From Rugalucina vietnamica (taxonomy: Eukaryota; Mollusca; Bivalvia; Lucinida; Lucinidae): a stretch of 64,000 nt of DNA. Location: positions 16,699,851 to 16,763,850 of the forward strand of contig OZ024878.1 of NCBI GenBank assembly GCA_964017185.1, in the 5' to 3' direction. The translations under genes and the position numbers were made by a program. The notes below the pieces were generated by a model. That model was not told where the DNA came from. It ran no database searches and saw only the letters and a program-made list of their open reading frames with translations. Numbering within the stretch: the stretch's first letter is position 1; the number at the start of each line of letters is the position of its first letter. Positions 10,205-23,824 of this stretch are shown piece by piece.

Positions 10205-11999
10205 CATCATCGCTAAAGGAACTTCCCTCTGCTCAAGACGCCGCTAGATGGCGTGCGATCACACATATAAAAACGTGAATTCTCACAATTTTGATTAGTT
10301 GTAGGCTGACCATCGAAGATGCAACATCGTAATTAAATAAAGGGGATAACTGGAAACAACTAATAGGACCTAAGGTCAAGTATAAAAGTATTGAAGCTGT
10401 TCACATTCCATAGATGCACAGCGTCAGCTGGAGTGGACAGAAATATTAGTCTTTGTTCTGGGTATCCCTAAGTGTAGAACGCAATACTGGGTAGTGGTCC
10501 AGTAAAAGTTTGATACTGTTTACAGAGTGTTGGGTAATTTGAGATTTTAGAAAGGTTTCGCTGGATAGGCCTGGGGTGCTCCAGACGCGCCTATATAAAA
10601 AGGAGAGTTATACAGGGGCAAACAGCTGGAACTTTAGGCCGTGTATTATAAACTGTTCTGACTCTTTAGATGCTCGATTGTCAGGTGGGGCAGACAGTAA
10701 AATACCGGGTATGCTTGGGTCGCAGTTGTCCTGTATATTTTTCAGAGCAGTGATTGGACAATGGTCATTATGTCATAGAGACAGTGATCTCAGCTCTGAG
10801 ACAGTGTTCACAGAGTACAGTGATAGCGAACAGTGGTCCAAGTGCGCTTTTAGCCTCAAGAAAATTATATCGTCGATATGATGAAGGATGGATATGGTTA
10901 TAATGTGTATACAACGCTTGGGTAATTTCAATTCAGAGTTGTCTGGATTGGTCTGAAAGACCAGTGGAACGTTTCTTATATCGCTATTAACATTCTATAA
11001 TGGTTATCAATATAGGGTCATGAACCTTACCAAGACCTAGGCCGAGGGTTGGAATCTCAAAACCGGTTTAAGCGTCCTCCACCCCCCCACCCCCAGTAAT
11101 TGTATTACTATCCGTCCCAAGGCGGTGCTCCTGGTATGGTTCATGCCTGTCAGACCTTAGTAAGGGTCTTATTTAACTTCAGTATTGGTCTGAGTCGATT
11201 TGAGTGACCTATTTTATTTCTTGGGTAAAATTTGCTATGTGGCAGTATTTGTTTAAATGAGTAAAATCATGGTCGCATGAGATGGTCGACCATGCATGAG
11301 TTTCTTTGGCAGTAGTCTAGTCAATTAGTCTTGTTCGCTCGACACGTTACAGAGCTAAATTCGAATTTCGCATCTCTGTGTCATTATTTGGGAGTGGCTG
11401 GCTGCTTATTTTGGAAGTCTAAAAGCATGAGCCTAGCTTCAGATTTTAATACATGGATCTGTTAATATGACACAAAATCTTAATACGATTACAAATAAGA
11501 GGATTTCTGAAACCAAGTTGTCCTTTTTTGCCAATTGTGGAAAAAACAGATAATCATTTCAATATCAGTTAAAGAGACCGAAATGTATTCTTTAGTATGG
11601 TAAAGTGACGATCAGGAACTGATTCAACTGGATTCAAAGTCTCCCACTATTTCCATTTTTCATTACGTATAATATTGTACAGAAGGTTCCAGGAAGTGTC
11701 GCGTTAACCTCATAAACAAGAAATTGTAAACATAACTTACACACATATAGCTGTAGATCTAATGGCAATCACACCATTTATTATTTCACTGAGCGCACGT
11801 ATAAAGAAATGATGAAGCTGACCAGTAAAGGCATGCTTTATCAAAGCAATTAATTCATGCTGGAATCTATGTACACTGAATATTTACATTTCTTTATCAG
11901 TCGTCCATTGACAATCATGGTAATGAAATATACTGAAACATCAAAGAAACGCAAAGCTTACTTGCTTTCATGTCAATATGTCAGTGTAAAAAAAAAACG

Positions 12000-12042
<43 letters not shown>

Positions 12043-13600
12043 ACGTCAGTTGGATATGCACTCAGCAATGAAAATTCAAGAACCGTATAATATTATAAGA
12101 TGACATTATACACTGGCCATACATTTTTTCCGGCTGTGAATACTGTGAATAACCACTGTCTAATCCGAGGCGCGCCATTTTTTGTCAGACAATTCGGCCC
12201 TAAAACCCCTTTTGACCAGACATTCTAACCCAGTTCTGCGTTCGCCGTTTGTCATTATAAGACCGATTCTTTTGAGGGCTAATCGTTTCGTTTACTTCTC
12301 CTTGATGTTTTCTGGTGGTTTAATTCAGAGACTTCAGGCCACTGGTAGTTGTGTAAGCGGCATACCATCGACAATGATGCCAAAGAAGTGCTCTTCCTGT
12401 TCCACAAATAGAATGTGCAATTTTTCTACACAAACAGAATCCTTACAGAAGTAGGAAATTTTAATTAATTGTACGAGAATATAATCGCATTTCGTTCATG
12501 ATGGTTCTTCAGGATAGGTAAAATAGTGCTTAAACAGTTTAAAAATATAAAATAAAACATGTCAACTAGTAACGGCACACAGTATATGAGAGCATCAGAC
12601 AGGGTGCTCCCTGAAATGAAAATGCCTCTTCTATACAGCTCCCTTAAATGTTTCTTTAGCTCCCTGCCCCCTGAATCTTCAAAATATTTGGCTAGCTCAA
12701 AAGCTTCCTGAAAATATTTTCTAGTGCTTCCAAGCTCACTGAAAAAGGTCTTTCTTCCCAGTTCTCAAGAATCCCATTGTAGGGTCCCGTATATATGTAA
12801 GTATAGTATAAATACACATGTACGAGAAACATGGTATTATAAAATGAAGTGAAGAATGTTATACAATTTGGTATATTAGATACATTATTCAACGACTCTT
12901 TGTGACAGTATGCCTAATTAACGAATATTTTCTTTAATTATTACAATTGTAGTAGGTTCGACTACAACCCTGAAACAAAAACGTGCCTAATCATTGTCTT
13001 ACCTTAATTCGATGTTTGTGTTCCTCCAAAATTCTCTCCATATATTCAAATACATTTTCACTTCTCAATGTCTCAAGTTTGTCCATTCCTTTCATGTTTT
13101 TTTCTATTACAGTACTTGTTTAATGTCTGAACCTGAATCTTGCTCTAATATCCAACTCAACAGTATTTCTTGTTTTTCGTTTATGAAATACCATTTTAAC
13201 AAATTATTTTTTGATGATAAATAAATGAAATTTAATTCACGTTTGATATGATGAAAAGGATTGTCTAACGTTAACACGTTGCTTATGTGATTCCTCATAT
13301 TCCATATTTTGTTTCAGCTAAAGGTTACATGGTTATATTGCTGTTGGTCATAGTAATTGCCTATTCATAATTAACAAGTTGCAGTCTGATTGTCAAGTAT
13401 TAGCATCCTATATTGTTGCTGGACACATTATTGGCTCATTAAGAAAGCAATATATCACCATCCCCAATTATCAAGTATTCATTTTAGCATCACCGATAAT
13501 GATCAAGTATTTAAATTTTCCAAAACAGATATTGTTTCCTTTAACAGCAAGTATCACACTGGTCATATTGACATGCATTATTGTATTAGCCGCATGATTG
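10205..13600. other. Unrecognised non-coding stretch with a long poly-A
   Basis: I see no conserved coding. The stretch holds a poly-A run of about 40 bases near 12,000-12,041, a C-rich run near 11,083-11,095, and a CTCF-like word CCGCTAGATGGCG at 10,241-10,253. The poly-A could be the tail of an unrecognised retrotransposed copy. Confidence 0.4.
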
Positions 13601-13614
13601 GTCGCTTTTACACA

Positions 13615-14105
13615 GCTATTACATGTGCGAAAACAAAGACGCTGATCAGCGCTTTTGTTTTAGCGCCACTTGAAGTAGATTTGATCTCTTTTATCAATCC
13701 GAAATTTCAAAGCCTCATATTACGGACTCGTACTTTCGGATCCGGTTGGAAATCCAGAAAACAGCGTTTCTCCTTACGCGGCCCGATTACATATAACATT
13801 CCCCAATTATCAAGTTTTCAAACTATGTGACGCAGACATTGTGTTCTTTAACAATTCCATTGACTCGTTTCTCAGGAAATTATGATGATTTGTAATTGTC
13901 ACATGCTTACTTGGAACCCAACTGAGACGCCGCAACAAAAATCCAACAGCATGCATTGGCGAAAATAAAACAGCTGATCGGCGCCTTTCATTTCGCTACA
14001 CGGATAGTATGCAACCTCCTCTTTCTAAATCTGAAATATCAGGCTTCTTGTCATCTTCTGTGACTGTACCGGCCGGTTTGTGTAATACCTGGTCGAAAAC
14101 CCTGA
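13615..14105 (-). repeat. Two diverged copies of MITE family M2
   Basis: Blocks at about 13,618-13,775 and 13,945-14,105 each contain GCGAAAA.AAA..GCTGATC, then a region near TCTGTGACTGTAC and GGTTTGTGT..TACCTGGT. This is the reverse complement of the family seen cleanly at 39,548-39,789 and 52,337-52,572. Confidence 0.5.
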
Positions 14106-14856
14106 AGATCGGTTTAATTTCTTTTCTTGAAAATTGGTAATTGTCACTTGCTTACTTGGAATCCAATTATCAGATAAAATTGGAGACAACAAAATAGCAT
14201 TAGAACCATATCATGAGACAGCTTGTTTTTTAAGTATTTGGACCAGGTGTGACTCAAAAACCAGACTTAATAATAGTAGAAGTGATCATGGCCTTTAAAT
14301 AGTAACTGTTAAGACGAGGGACTGTCATGTGTATGCATTTGGAAACAGAGGCAATATCACTTCTGCAACTACAGTGCCGCGGATCTGAGCCTTTGAAATT
14401 GCATGTGAAAACAACGTTTGCTTTTTACAAACAACATTAAAATTACACTGAGCTACTATGTGATAAATGAATTATAAGACATTATTTTATACTTAGCAGT
14501 GAAATTAATGAATATCAAATGGATAAAAGTGATATTTTCACTGCAGAATTGATATTGATATTTTCACTAGTGATTGATATCAGCCGATATTTTCACTGTA
14601 GAGTTTGGATTACTTCTGACGTTTCCATTCACCTGACGTCATTAAATGTGCCTCACTTCAGAAATCCAAACGCCTATAACTCCGTTATTTACGAACGAAA
14701 ACATAAAGTGTGGGTGTTCATTTTCTTAGTTAGAACGTTAAGAGCAATGTGGTACCAAAATTATTTGTGTTTTCAAAAATTTTTGGTTTTTGCATTTTCA
14801 CCGCCTGCTTTGTGAATAGGAAAATGCCCGTGTATTGTATAAAATAAAAAGAAAAT

Positions 14857-15002
14857 TTACTTTTTATAGGTAAATACCAAATATATTTCATCTCGTGACT
14901 TGAAAACATCTAAATTTTCACTCGTGCTACGCACTCGTGAAAATTTTGATGTTTTCAACTCACTCGATGAAATATATTTGGTATTCACCTAAAAAAAAGT
15001 AA
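14857..15002. repeat. Hairpin element (MITE-like) with AGGTAAATACC ends
   Basis: The left arm begins TAGGTAAATACCAAATATAT and the right arm ends ATATATTTGGTATTCACCTA. The two sides pair through CACTCGTGAAAATTTT and its reverse complement, with a few mismatches. The centre is GCTACGC. Pairing extends outward into TTTACTTTTT/AAAAAAAAGTAAA. Confidence 0.8.
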
Positions 15003-15009
15003 ATACCCT

Positions 15010-16825
15010 CTATTAACTACACTAAGGTGTCCTTACCCACCCCAAATTAGGCCGAAGTCTAATTTCGGTTCTAAGCTTTCTTGACAATTTTATAAATATA
15101 TTAATAACCTGGGAAATGCACAAATACCGCTCGTACTTCGCAAAATGCCGTGACTGATACGGATCTGTAGTGTTTGCATAAGTCACAAGTGTTTTGTTTT
15201 TAGAAAACCTATGGCATCAAGAATAGTTTTAAAATATCGGCAGTTTCTCTGGTTTCAAATGACACATTTTGCTCACTGCACGTTGCATTGTGAAATATGC
15301 CCACGTGTTTGCGGTTATTGTTCTTGAAAATTAACGGTTGACATTTACACGTGGTGGTGTGCTGGTAAATCTGTTTTTAACCGTTTTTTAGCCTTAAAGA
15401 CTTACTTCTGAAGGAGCTAAAATTGGTACCACTGTTTATTCAGTTAATCGCCCCTAATGGTGCAATATGGTCCATAGATCAAATGACTGCCATAATGAAG
15501 TGATTATCACATCTCTGCAGGGGTCATAAAGAGGCCCCTAAAAATACATGTAGTTCCACTGTTTATTGATTTTATGGTCCCTGATAACCTGTGCAATAAA
15601 ACTGCCTCTCTCTACAATCAAAATTGATTTTTCCTGTTTTTGGCCCCTACCAGTATTCTGTGTCATTGTCAGGCCACTAGGTTTTCTAGTACCATTTCTC
15701 TTATCTAATAACCCTCAATAGAGATGGAAACATTCTAAAATTTCAACGAAATAGTTTTCAAATTCATTTGCAAGGGGACTGAAAATGGGCGTTAGAGTGA
15801 GAAGACTGTAAGCAGACCATAAGAAATCAGAAAAGTTCAAAGAATAGTATTTGTCATACCGCAGGATTAAATGATAATCAAAGGCTATTAGTGGCGAGTT
15901 GTAATACGGGCACATGGGCATTTAGCTGTGTTGCACGTGACGTTTCATGTATTGATATTATTCCGACGCCTTGTCGTTTCCAATAGTTTTCATTTCGTTT
16001 GAAACTTGATAATGGTTTCCTTTCTCAAAATTTACGTTTTTGCTGAAGAAATAACAATTCCTGCAAAGGCGAATCGTATATGTGTCGACATGCCATTTCC
16101 ATAAGAAGAGCATGTTAATAAATAACACTTCATGCCCATATTTTGTCTCAAGTAAAGATTCATAAAAGAGGCAAGAGAGATTCAGGCAATGACTGTAGTT
16201 AAAAATAGATAAAAAAAGATTGATCGAAAGGTCTGGCTTAAATATAAACTAAGAATTTCAACACGAACAGAGCATGGTGTTACTGAAAGAAGACACATAT
16301 TCCAAGAATCGATGTCATTATGAATGAAAGATCTTTGATGGCCATTACAGAATGCAGTTTATTATTAGCTTTAATGTGAAAAACGTGCAAATTGTGCAGC
16401 TGAAAGGAAATGATATATAGAACTGACTTAACGATGGCCTTTGTTGTCGATAAGAAACTCAGAATGTGTTGATCCACAAAGAGAAAGATTAGAATGCATA
16501 GATGGCTCAAAGAAAATAATTGAAGTCAGCAGAAATATAGCTTTAGAAATGAAGACGATTTTGTTTTTCAAAAATGCAAGTCACGATACATTCTCAATGA
16601 GAGTAAATATTTTGTGAGACATGTACCTTTTGGTGTGCCAATAATATAACCGTGCTCTATTATCAGTGTATCACTTACAGTACTGAACTGTACATGTATT
16701 TCGATTAACCGTTTGCGTTTATTTAGAATCAAACTGCTATTAAATTACAAGGATCAAGAAAGGCCTTAACCTAGACAGGCGTCATCTACCATACGTCAAA
16801 TGTATGCTAAAATGCTAAATTACTT
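15010..16825. other. Unrecognised non-coding stretch
   Basis: No domain, repeat structure or splice-framed exon could be recognised. Open frames are short and low in complexity. Confidence 0.4.
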
Positions 16826-16828
16826 TGG

Positions 16829-17038
16829 GAGCGCGGTGGCGAGGTGGTAGAGCGTCGGACTCCGAATCGAGAGGTCTTGGGTTCGATCCCCACTAGCGAC
16901 ACCGCGTTGTGTCCTTCAGTGAGACACATTAACTCCCTACAGTACTGGTTAAAGCCAGGTAGCGTTGGCTCCGTCCCGACATGACTGAAAAATTGTTGAC
17001 TGGGACGTTAAGCCTCAATACAAACAAACGAACAAACA
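16829..17038 (+). mobile_element. tRNA-derived SINE (Arg-like head) with CAAA tail
   Basis: The first 75 bases fold as a tRNA-like head: D-arm GGTGGTAGAGCG, anticodon arm GGACTCCGAATC (loop suggesting CCG), and B-box GGGTTCGATCCCC. The body contains GTCCCGACATGACTGAAAAA and GACTGGGACGTTAAGCC, then ends in CAAACAAACGAACAAAC. It is a SINE rather than a tRNA gene because the head runs straight into the conserved SINE body and tail. Confidence 0.8.
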
Positions 17039-17280
17039 GTCTGTCTTTGAAAAGGCAATGGTGTTTTAACTGGCAAAACTATTTCTAGATTCTGTATGAG
17101 CAAGAAATAGTGACATTATTGTTAGGAAGCTTTCTTCTTTTTTCATTTTAGAACAGTTCACGTTAAATGAAACGTTCTCAGCATACCAATGATAGTGCAT
17201 TGAACTTAATTACAGAAATGTTTCTTTCTAGTCCATGACATTTACCATATTGGAAAAAAGCATGTCGACTCCATGAATTA

Positions 17281-17496
17281 CATGTCCGTGAAATGTATAT
17301 CCCACTATAATCCACTATTTAGGAAAAGTGGGTTATACAGGGGTTTACACGTTTTATTCAATTTTGCTCCAAACCATGGAGAGCAGGTAGGTGTTAAAAC
17401 CCCCACCCCCGCTACTGCGAAACCAACGAGTTCCCAAGCTTTATGTCTTGAGTAAATATTTTTGTATATTTTCACGGGCGCGTTTTCGTAATGCAT
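17281..17496. repeat. MITE family M1, diverged copy
   Basis: The left end CATGTCCGTGAAATGTATAT and the right end GTATATTTTCACGGGCGCG, followed by TTTTCG, are inverted relatives. An internal AGTGGGTTATACAGGGGTTT matches other copies. Confidence 0.6.
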
Positions 17497-17499
17497 TGC

Positions 17500-19440
17500 G
17501 TTTTGAAACGCAGCAAAAAGGCGATACTGGTGCAGAAAATCTAATATCAATGAAAGAAAAAACAGCAAGAAATGCATTAAACTTCTGTGCTAGCAGAAAC
17601 TAAATCATTTAAAGACAGAAATCAGAGAATTAATTTGTATTGGACCTGAATTCTATTGACCTGTAATTTCATGTATCTTAAGAAAAGCAATATGGACGGA
17701 ATAATTTTATCAATGGTATGCCTATTGCTTTTATTATATTTCTTCAACATATGCACCCATCAGTCATGATAGGGTCGTATTTAATCACTATTAAGGAACT
17801 TGGGTAATTTGGTTGACTGACAAAGACAATGGTTGCAGGTACATTGTAGAGGCCTCAAGAAGGAAAATTGATTCGAGACGAAATATTGCTAAATCTGTAT
17901 TCTCAAAGATGTTTTATCATTTAGGGGTCGTTTTATGACTTCCTGCAGAGATATGATAGTCCCATCATCATGAGTCACTGTTTTGTCTTATTATAATGCA
18001 CGAGTAGTGATCATAAACCCAATAAATTACACATTTTGGATTGCCAAACGCCCTCATGACCCTGGGCAGATAAAATATGAACCCCAAGTAGAATTTTTTT
18101 TTCTTACAGACACAGGCTAATAAAGGGGTTATAAAAATCAACATGCTCCCTGTAGGATCTATGCCTTTAAAACTTATAGTTTGAACCAAAAAGACTATTA
18201 CATGAATGTATTGAAAGGCGTGTACGTTAAATCCAAAAGCCGGAATAAGTCCGCTGCTCACAGTCTATTTGATCTTATATAAGTCAATTGATAAAGTATT
18301 TGAAGAATAATCAAAGTAGGAATTGATGGCACATAGGTTGTACAATCAAATTTAAAATCCCAACCCAGACACCAAGCGGGAAAGCAAAGACTGAGAATAA
18401 ATGGTGATACTAATTAATGAAAATTTGGGAATGACTTCATCCTATGATCTAGAGTAGGAAGTTAAATTTCGATCGAATCGAATACTAAAGCAATTGAACC
18501 AATTCAATTTGAAAAATGCACAAGCTGTTCACACGCTTGCCATAACGAATCTATGTCGTATACTTATCGTAGTTTCAGACTTAAGTATCAAATAAAATGT
18601 TTATTCCGTTTGAAAAATTAATACCAAACTTAGCACTTGAGTTTTATTGCATTACATTTCAGAAAAACTGGCACTTAAATATTCCATATTATACTTCACA
18701 AATGCAATAAAACTGTTGAAATGCAACGAGTTCCATATAGGTCTTAAGTTTTATGCGCATTAAGAAGAATTAATACAACACCCATATATGACAAAAAGCA
18801 ATTAATAATTAATTGTGGTTAAAAGCCATTATAATCAGCTGTTAAACTGAATGCTTTAATATATTCATGATAAACATGAAAAATGAGAACGATGAACTCT
18901 GAAAAGCGCTCATTAAGCTTATCGTTAGTTGCTCTGACAATTCATATTGTTTGGGCTATTGCAAAAAACAGGTGTCTTTTAACACATGCACTTTAGTTTT
19001 TTTTCCCTCAAGCTTTCTCAGTGTTGCTTCGTAAGCAAAGACCTAGGATTATCCTGATTAGGAAGCAATCTGAATTGAATGTTCTGCGATAGTGAACCAT
19101 GATTCCTTTTCCTTAACATTATCATAAGCAATTATGAGTTGCTATTGTATAATATTCAAATTATCACGCTTGTAACAATCAGTTTATCACGTATACCACG
19201 ACTAAGTCGACACAAACAAGTAAGACAGATGTTTCGTTGCATTTCCAGGTCTCTTGTCATTTACCCTATTCTTTAAAAGATTGCAATAAACACGAAAGTC
19301 GTTCAAAGACTGAATGGGGATGACGTAATGGTGTGTTTTCTAGATAACTATGAAATTAACTATCAAGGACAATGACTGAATCATTTCGAAACTGACCGAG
19401 AATCTTGTATAAAAGGTAATTGTAGACAATAAACACTGGA
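17500..19440. other. Unrecognised non-coding stretch
   Basis: AT-rich, no supported gene. The ORFs here carry no recognisable family. Confidence 0.4.
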
Positions 19441-19449
19441 ACGATATTG

Positions 19450-19450
<1 letters not shown>

Positions 19451-19500
<50 letters not shown>
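19451..19500. repeat. (GA)n microsatellite
   Basis: About 24 uninterrupted GA dinucleotides. Confidence 0.95.
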
Positions 19501-19505
<5 letters not shown>

Positions 19506-19982
19506 TTCCTTGGTATCGGATATGTAAACGTGAGGTTTCTGTTCTGAAGGGCGTCTGTTGGCGGTTAGTATCGATTTTGTGGCATTACCCGTGTCGTCTC
19601 TATGGTCTTAAATGACCTTAAGACAACTAAGCAAAGTTTTTAGAACGTGTGCCTAAATTTAGTGATTAATAGAAAAATCATGACGACTCAGCATTTCGTT
19701 TCGATATTCTGAATAAGGAACGTGCTCTAAGTTTATGCTAATATATCCTCGATTTTCCAACGCGGATTATGTAATCGCTCAAAATCGCAAAGTCACTGTA
19801 AATCGATTCAATTAAAAGTGTATCTGTTCTAAAATGATACTAGTTTTGAGGAGGGAAACCCCCACTTCGTCACCAGCCGTATTTCAATTCTGAAAAATCT
19901 ACCACGCGCAGTTCATACTCGCGCTCGAGACCGAAAGAGTTTTCCCCATTTCAGGAAAAACAGAATGTGCCAAATGTACTTT

Positions 19983-21395
19983 GTTCCAAACAAGCCTGTT
20001 AAGCCCTGCCGTCTGTCAACCGGAACCCAAGCATCTGATAGTCTATGTATTATGCCAGTACAACCTCTCAACATGGAAAGCACAACAACGAAAATGTATC
20101 ATATCTTGTTCTAGCTTTTAGATGACGACCAAACATTTATTTTGCATGACCATGACTCGCTCTATCAAGAATTGTATCGGTTTAAATGTGCAAAGAGGTG
20201 CATAATTTAAATACATTTGCCAAAAATATAGTCCGAATTGGCAACCTCGTAATATATAAATTAGATAAGTATTCAACTTTATATTGATAATTTGAAATCT
20301 TGATTAATACGTATTAAGAGCTAGTAGAACAGTCACTGCATAACCAACACTGTCATGATTTCCATTTTCACACCATGCCAGAAGTCAAATTGTCATGGAC
20401 AGATTACTTGTGGACAGGAACAGAGTTTCGTCAACTGGTATTCAATTGAGGACACATGTACTCTTTAGTCACACCTTCGCTCCATATGCTCTAGGTGTCA
20501 ATGATCGGAAATCGGCTTAAAATTGAAGATTTGCAAATGTGCAAAATGTTATTTAAGGAGCTAGAAAAACATGGCAATACCACGTAAACAACTGATAAGC
20601 ATTTTGCATTTGAAAGCTATAAGCGATCGTTTAACAAGTTTTGAGAGTAGTATTATCATTGCATATGCAGACTAAGCAGAAGTACTCCAGACAAACATCA
20701 GGTTTACGTGCCATTCAACATAGAAGTTAATAAATCTGAACAAAACGATTTAATGAACGCTTCACTCTTATAATATCATATTTATATTTTCATTCCTGAT
20801 ATATGGATAAATTATGTATCATGTCATATGCAGAAGTTTTAATCAGCTGATACATCGATATGTTAAAAATGAATATTGTTTAGTGAATGAATGTCTTGTG
20901 TTTAATAGCATAATCATTAATCGGCTAGCAAAATGCACAAACTGACCAGGCTTAAGCTGTGAACATTATTAATTCAAACTGCAATGAATGTGATCTGTCT
21001 GTAACTTAGCCTGAGGCTTTTTTGTCCTGTTGGATATTCATATATAACATGACATCTTTCTTTATTCTCTCGTGACAAGGCTCAAGCAACAATAATTTTA
21101 TTCAGGCACCCGAACCATGTTACTATATTTGAAATTAGACATTTTACATAAAGAATCGAAAACAAAAGAGTGTGACAGTCCGTCGCGACGCATGTATCTT
21201 TAATTTAGCCTGTCTGAGCTCAAAATAATTCTGTGATTACATTTATCTTCAAGAACTTTAAGTGTCACTGTCTATAGTTCTTTTCAGGGTTGAAAATTTA
21301 TGAAAAAACTTCAAAAGAAGTGATCAAAGTTTAAGGAAATTTAAGTCGAAGGGAAATAAAAACGTCCCAGTGACACAAATAATCTATCTTGCACC
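19983..21395 (+). repeat. Direct duplication, copy 1
   Basis: Matches 24,117-25,632 in the same orientation with patchy divergence. Shared landmarks include ATTTTACATAAAGAATCG (21,141 and 25,391), GTGACAGTCCGTCGCGACG, CATGCAGAC-like words, and CCAGTGACACAAATAATCT (21,367 and 25,605). No coding potential is seen in either copy. Confidence 0.8.
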
Positions 21396-21399
21396 TAAT

Positions 21400-22457
21400 A
21401 GCTTACATACTTCTAGAACAAGGACGGATGAATTACTGTATTTGTTTATTATTATGAAAATTATTTATACATATAAAAATTGGTAAGTCCCTTAGGGAAA
21501 TGTTGAACCATAAACCTTTCAAGATGGCTTCGGTCAAAATTGCACCAGCGTCGGGCAAAATTGCTTAAGTCTGAGTGTAGGTCAAGGCTGAAGACTATGT
21601 CAAAGTCAATTGATTAGAATGGTTTCATGCTTCAAGTTGCACAATTACAGTAATTCTCTTTGGCTCCTTGTTGCAAAATCTATAAGGTCACTGAAGCGGC
21701 TAAAGTAGCCGAAAACGCGCTTTCTCATTAGTATGCTCACTGCTCTTAAGAATTTATCAATATTGACATGAGTGGTTGGGGTATGTTAAACAAACATCTA
21801 CTGTTTTCTTTAGTCCGTCAATCAAATGATGATGTGCATTTATTGCTAATAGACGTCACAGATACTAGGAATGACTCAATACAGTTATTCTTTTAAAATT
21901 TTAAATAGCTTGGCTTAGAATTGGAAATGTAACTGGTTTTCGTGGGACCCATTTCCTCGAAAATGGAATGCATTTGAATAAAATTACACAAAGCCTACAT
22001 TACTAGGATGCATAATCTGAAAAACTGAGGGTTATTTTGGGGTCATGGAAATGTATTTCGCTGGGAAAAGTTAGTGTAAACATGTTTTTCTGGAAAATTC
22101 TCAAAGTGGGTTACTTGGGGTGGCTCGTGTGCGCTTATTGTTTGCTGAAAGATGACATGCCTTTTGTTTCAGGTTCGTATATGAATGAAGTCAATGACTA
22201 TATCGAAAGATCTGGCTTATTTTTTTCAAAAAGCTAAGAAAAATGGGTCCGACGAAGTAACTGAAAAATGACTCACTTGCTCTGAGCTGACCACTCATTT
22301 CACAATCATGTATACACAAATCCATGTATCTGCAACATATTCAACAACGCCATGATAAAGCATGCCACAGAATGTAGCATTGTTGACAAAAATAATGCCT
22401 TTTATACACGTAAATCTTCAAACATGTAGATCTATATACAGTGACCACACATAAGTC
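21400..22457. other. Unrecognised non-coding stretch between duplication and foldback element
   Basis: No gene or repeat recognised. A 66-codon frame at 22,037-22,237 has no family resemblance. Confidence 0.35.
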
Positions 22458-22464
22458 CTTAAAG
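22458..22464. repeat. Target-site duplication of the foldback element (left; right at 23825-23831)
   Basis: CTTAAAG adjoins both termini exactly. Because the base next to each end is complementary (G left, C right), a 5-base TTAAA duplication with a one-base-longer inverted repeat is an equal alternative. Confidence 0.65.
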
Positions 22465-23824
22465 CCTAGGTTACATTTGCCCTACGTTTAACTTGCGATG
22501 ATCGTACGATGCCATTTTTTGCATTTTCGTGCGGTCTCCGCAGGGTGACCCTACGATGCCCCTACGATTCTACGGCTTCCAACGGCTTCCTACGATCTCC
22601 GTAGCCTCTACGATTTTGTAGTAGTCTGCACTTTTACAAATTTTAAAAATCGTAAGACCGTAGCACGTCGTAGGTAGCATCATCGTACGGGCGCCTTACA
22701 GAAACCCTGCGATGATCGTGCGGTCACCGCACGGTTTTATGATAATTTGGGGACTAAAATAATAAGATAATTGTAGACCTTTAGGGTAATCGTGCGGCAT
22801 CCGTACGGTTATATCACAAATTAATTAAAATCGTACGGACACCTAACATCGTACGGCTATCGTAGGGAGACCGCAAGAAATCGTAAGGACTCCTCACGGC
22901 CATCGCACGGGCTCCGTACGATTTCAACTTAAAGAGTGCGGAGACCCTTTGATTTCCCTACGATCTCCAAACAGTTCCGACTCAGGACATCGAAGAAAGC
23001 TAGGACAAGAAATCGAACGATGCCCGTATGAATTGTAAACACCTACGTCGTAGCCCATGATTACATTCGATTTTTAAACAATCGTAGGGAAATCGCGGAC
23101 CGAAAAATCGTATAATGATCGGGGCAAATGTAACCTACTAGGCATGACCCCTTGCGGCCTCCCTACGATCGCTGTACGATTTTTGTTCCCAAATTATCAT
23201 AAAAAATCGTGCGGTGACCGCTCGATTATCGCAGGGTATCCGTACGGTGCCCGTATGATGTCCTACGACGTGTCCACGGTCTACGGTCTTACGATTTTAA
23301 AATTTGTAATAGTGCAGACTATTACAAGATCGTAAAGGCTCCGGAGATCGTAGGAAGTCGTAGAATGGTAGGGACATCGTAAGGCCACCCTGCGGAGGCC
23401 GCACGAAAATGCAAAAAATGACATCGTACGATCATCGCAAGCTAATCGTAGGCCAAATGTAATCGAGGCATCAGTCAGAAGTCCAAGGGACGCCGTACGA
23501 TATCCACTAAGAGTCTGCGGAGACCCTACGACTACCGTGCGGCCTCCTTGCGTTTTGTATCAAAACGTATAGGGACTCCGTACGGACAACGAACGGGATC
23601 CGTACGATATCTACGTACTATCTGCGGAGACATACGACTGCCGTACGATCGCCTTGCGTTTTTACATGAGAACGTAGACAAATGGCAGATTGAAAAATCG
23701 CACGATGCCCGTATGAATTTTTAACACATACGTCGTAGCCCACGATCTCCTACGATGTCTAAAAATCGTAGAGAAAATCGCAGACCGAAAAATCGTACGA
23801 TGATTGGGGCAAATGTAACCTAGG
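22465..23824. mobile_element. 1.36-kb foldback element packed with CGTACG-type motifs
   Basis: The ends are an 18-base perfect inverted repeat, CCTAGGTTACATTTGCCC at 22,465-22,482 and its complement ending at 23,824. The 7-base word CTTAAAG flanks both sides (22,458-22,464 and 23,825-23,831) as a probable target duplication. The interior is nested. The first 290 bases recur inverted at about 23,185-23,470. A second right-type end, GGGGCAAATGTAACCT, lies at about 23,121-23,136, and the 130 bases before it recur directly before the outer right end. At least thirteen CGTACG hexamers and many CGCACGAT or CCTACGAT variants fill the element. No protein is encoded. Confidence 0.8.

Noticed and set aside
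13390..13830. 146-codon plus-strand frame
   Set aside because: Overlaps a diverged M2 repeat and has no recognisable domain or splice context.
16829..16905. Functional tRNA-Arg gene
   Set aside because: The tRNA-like head runs directly into a SINE body and CAAA tail, and no terminator follows the head.
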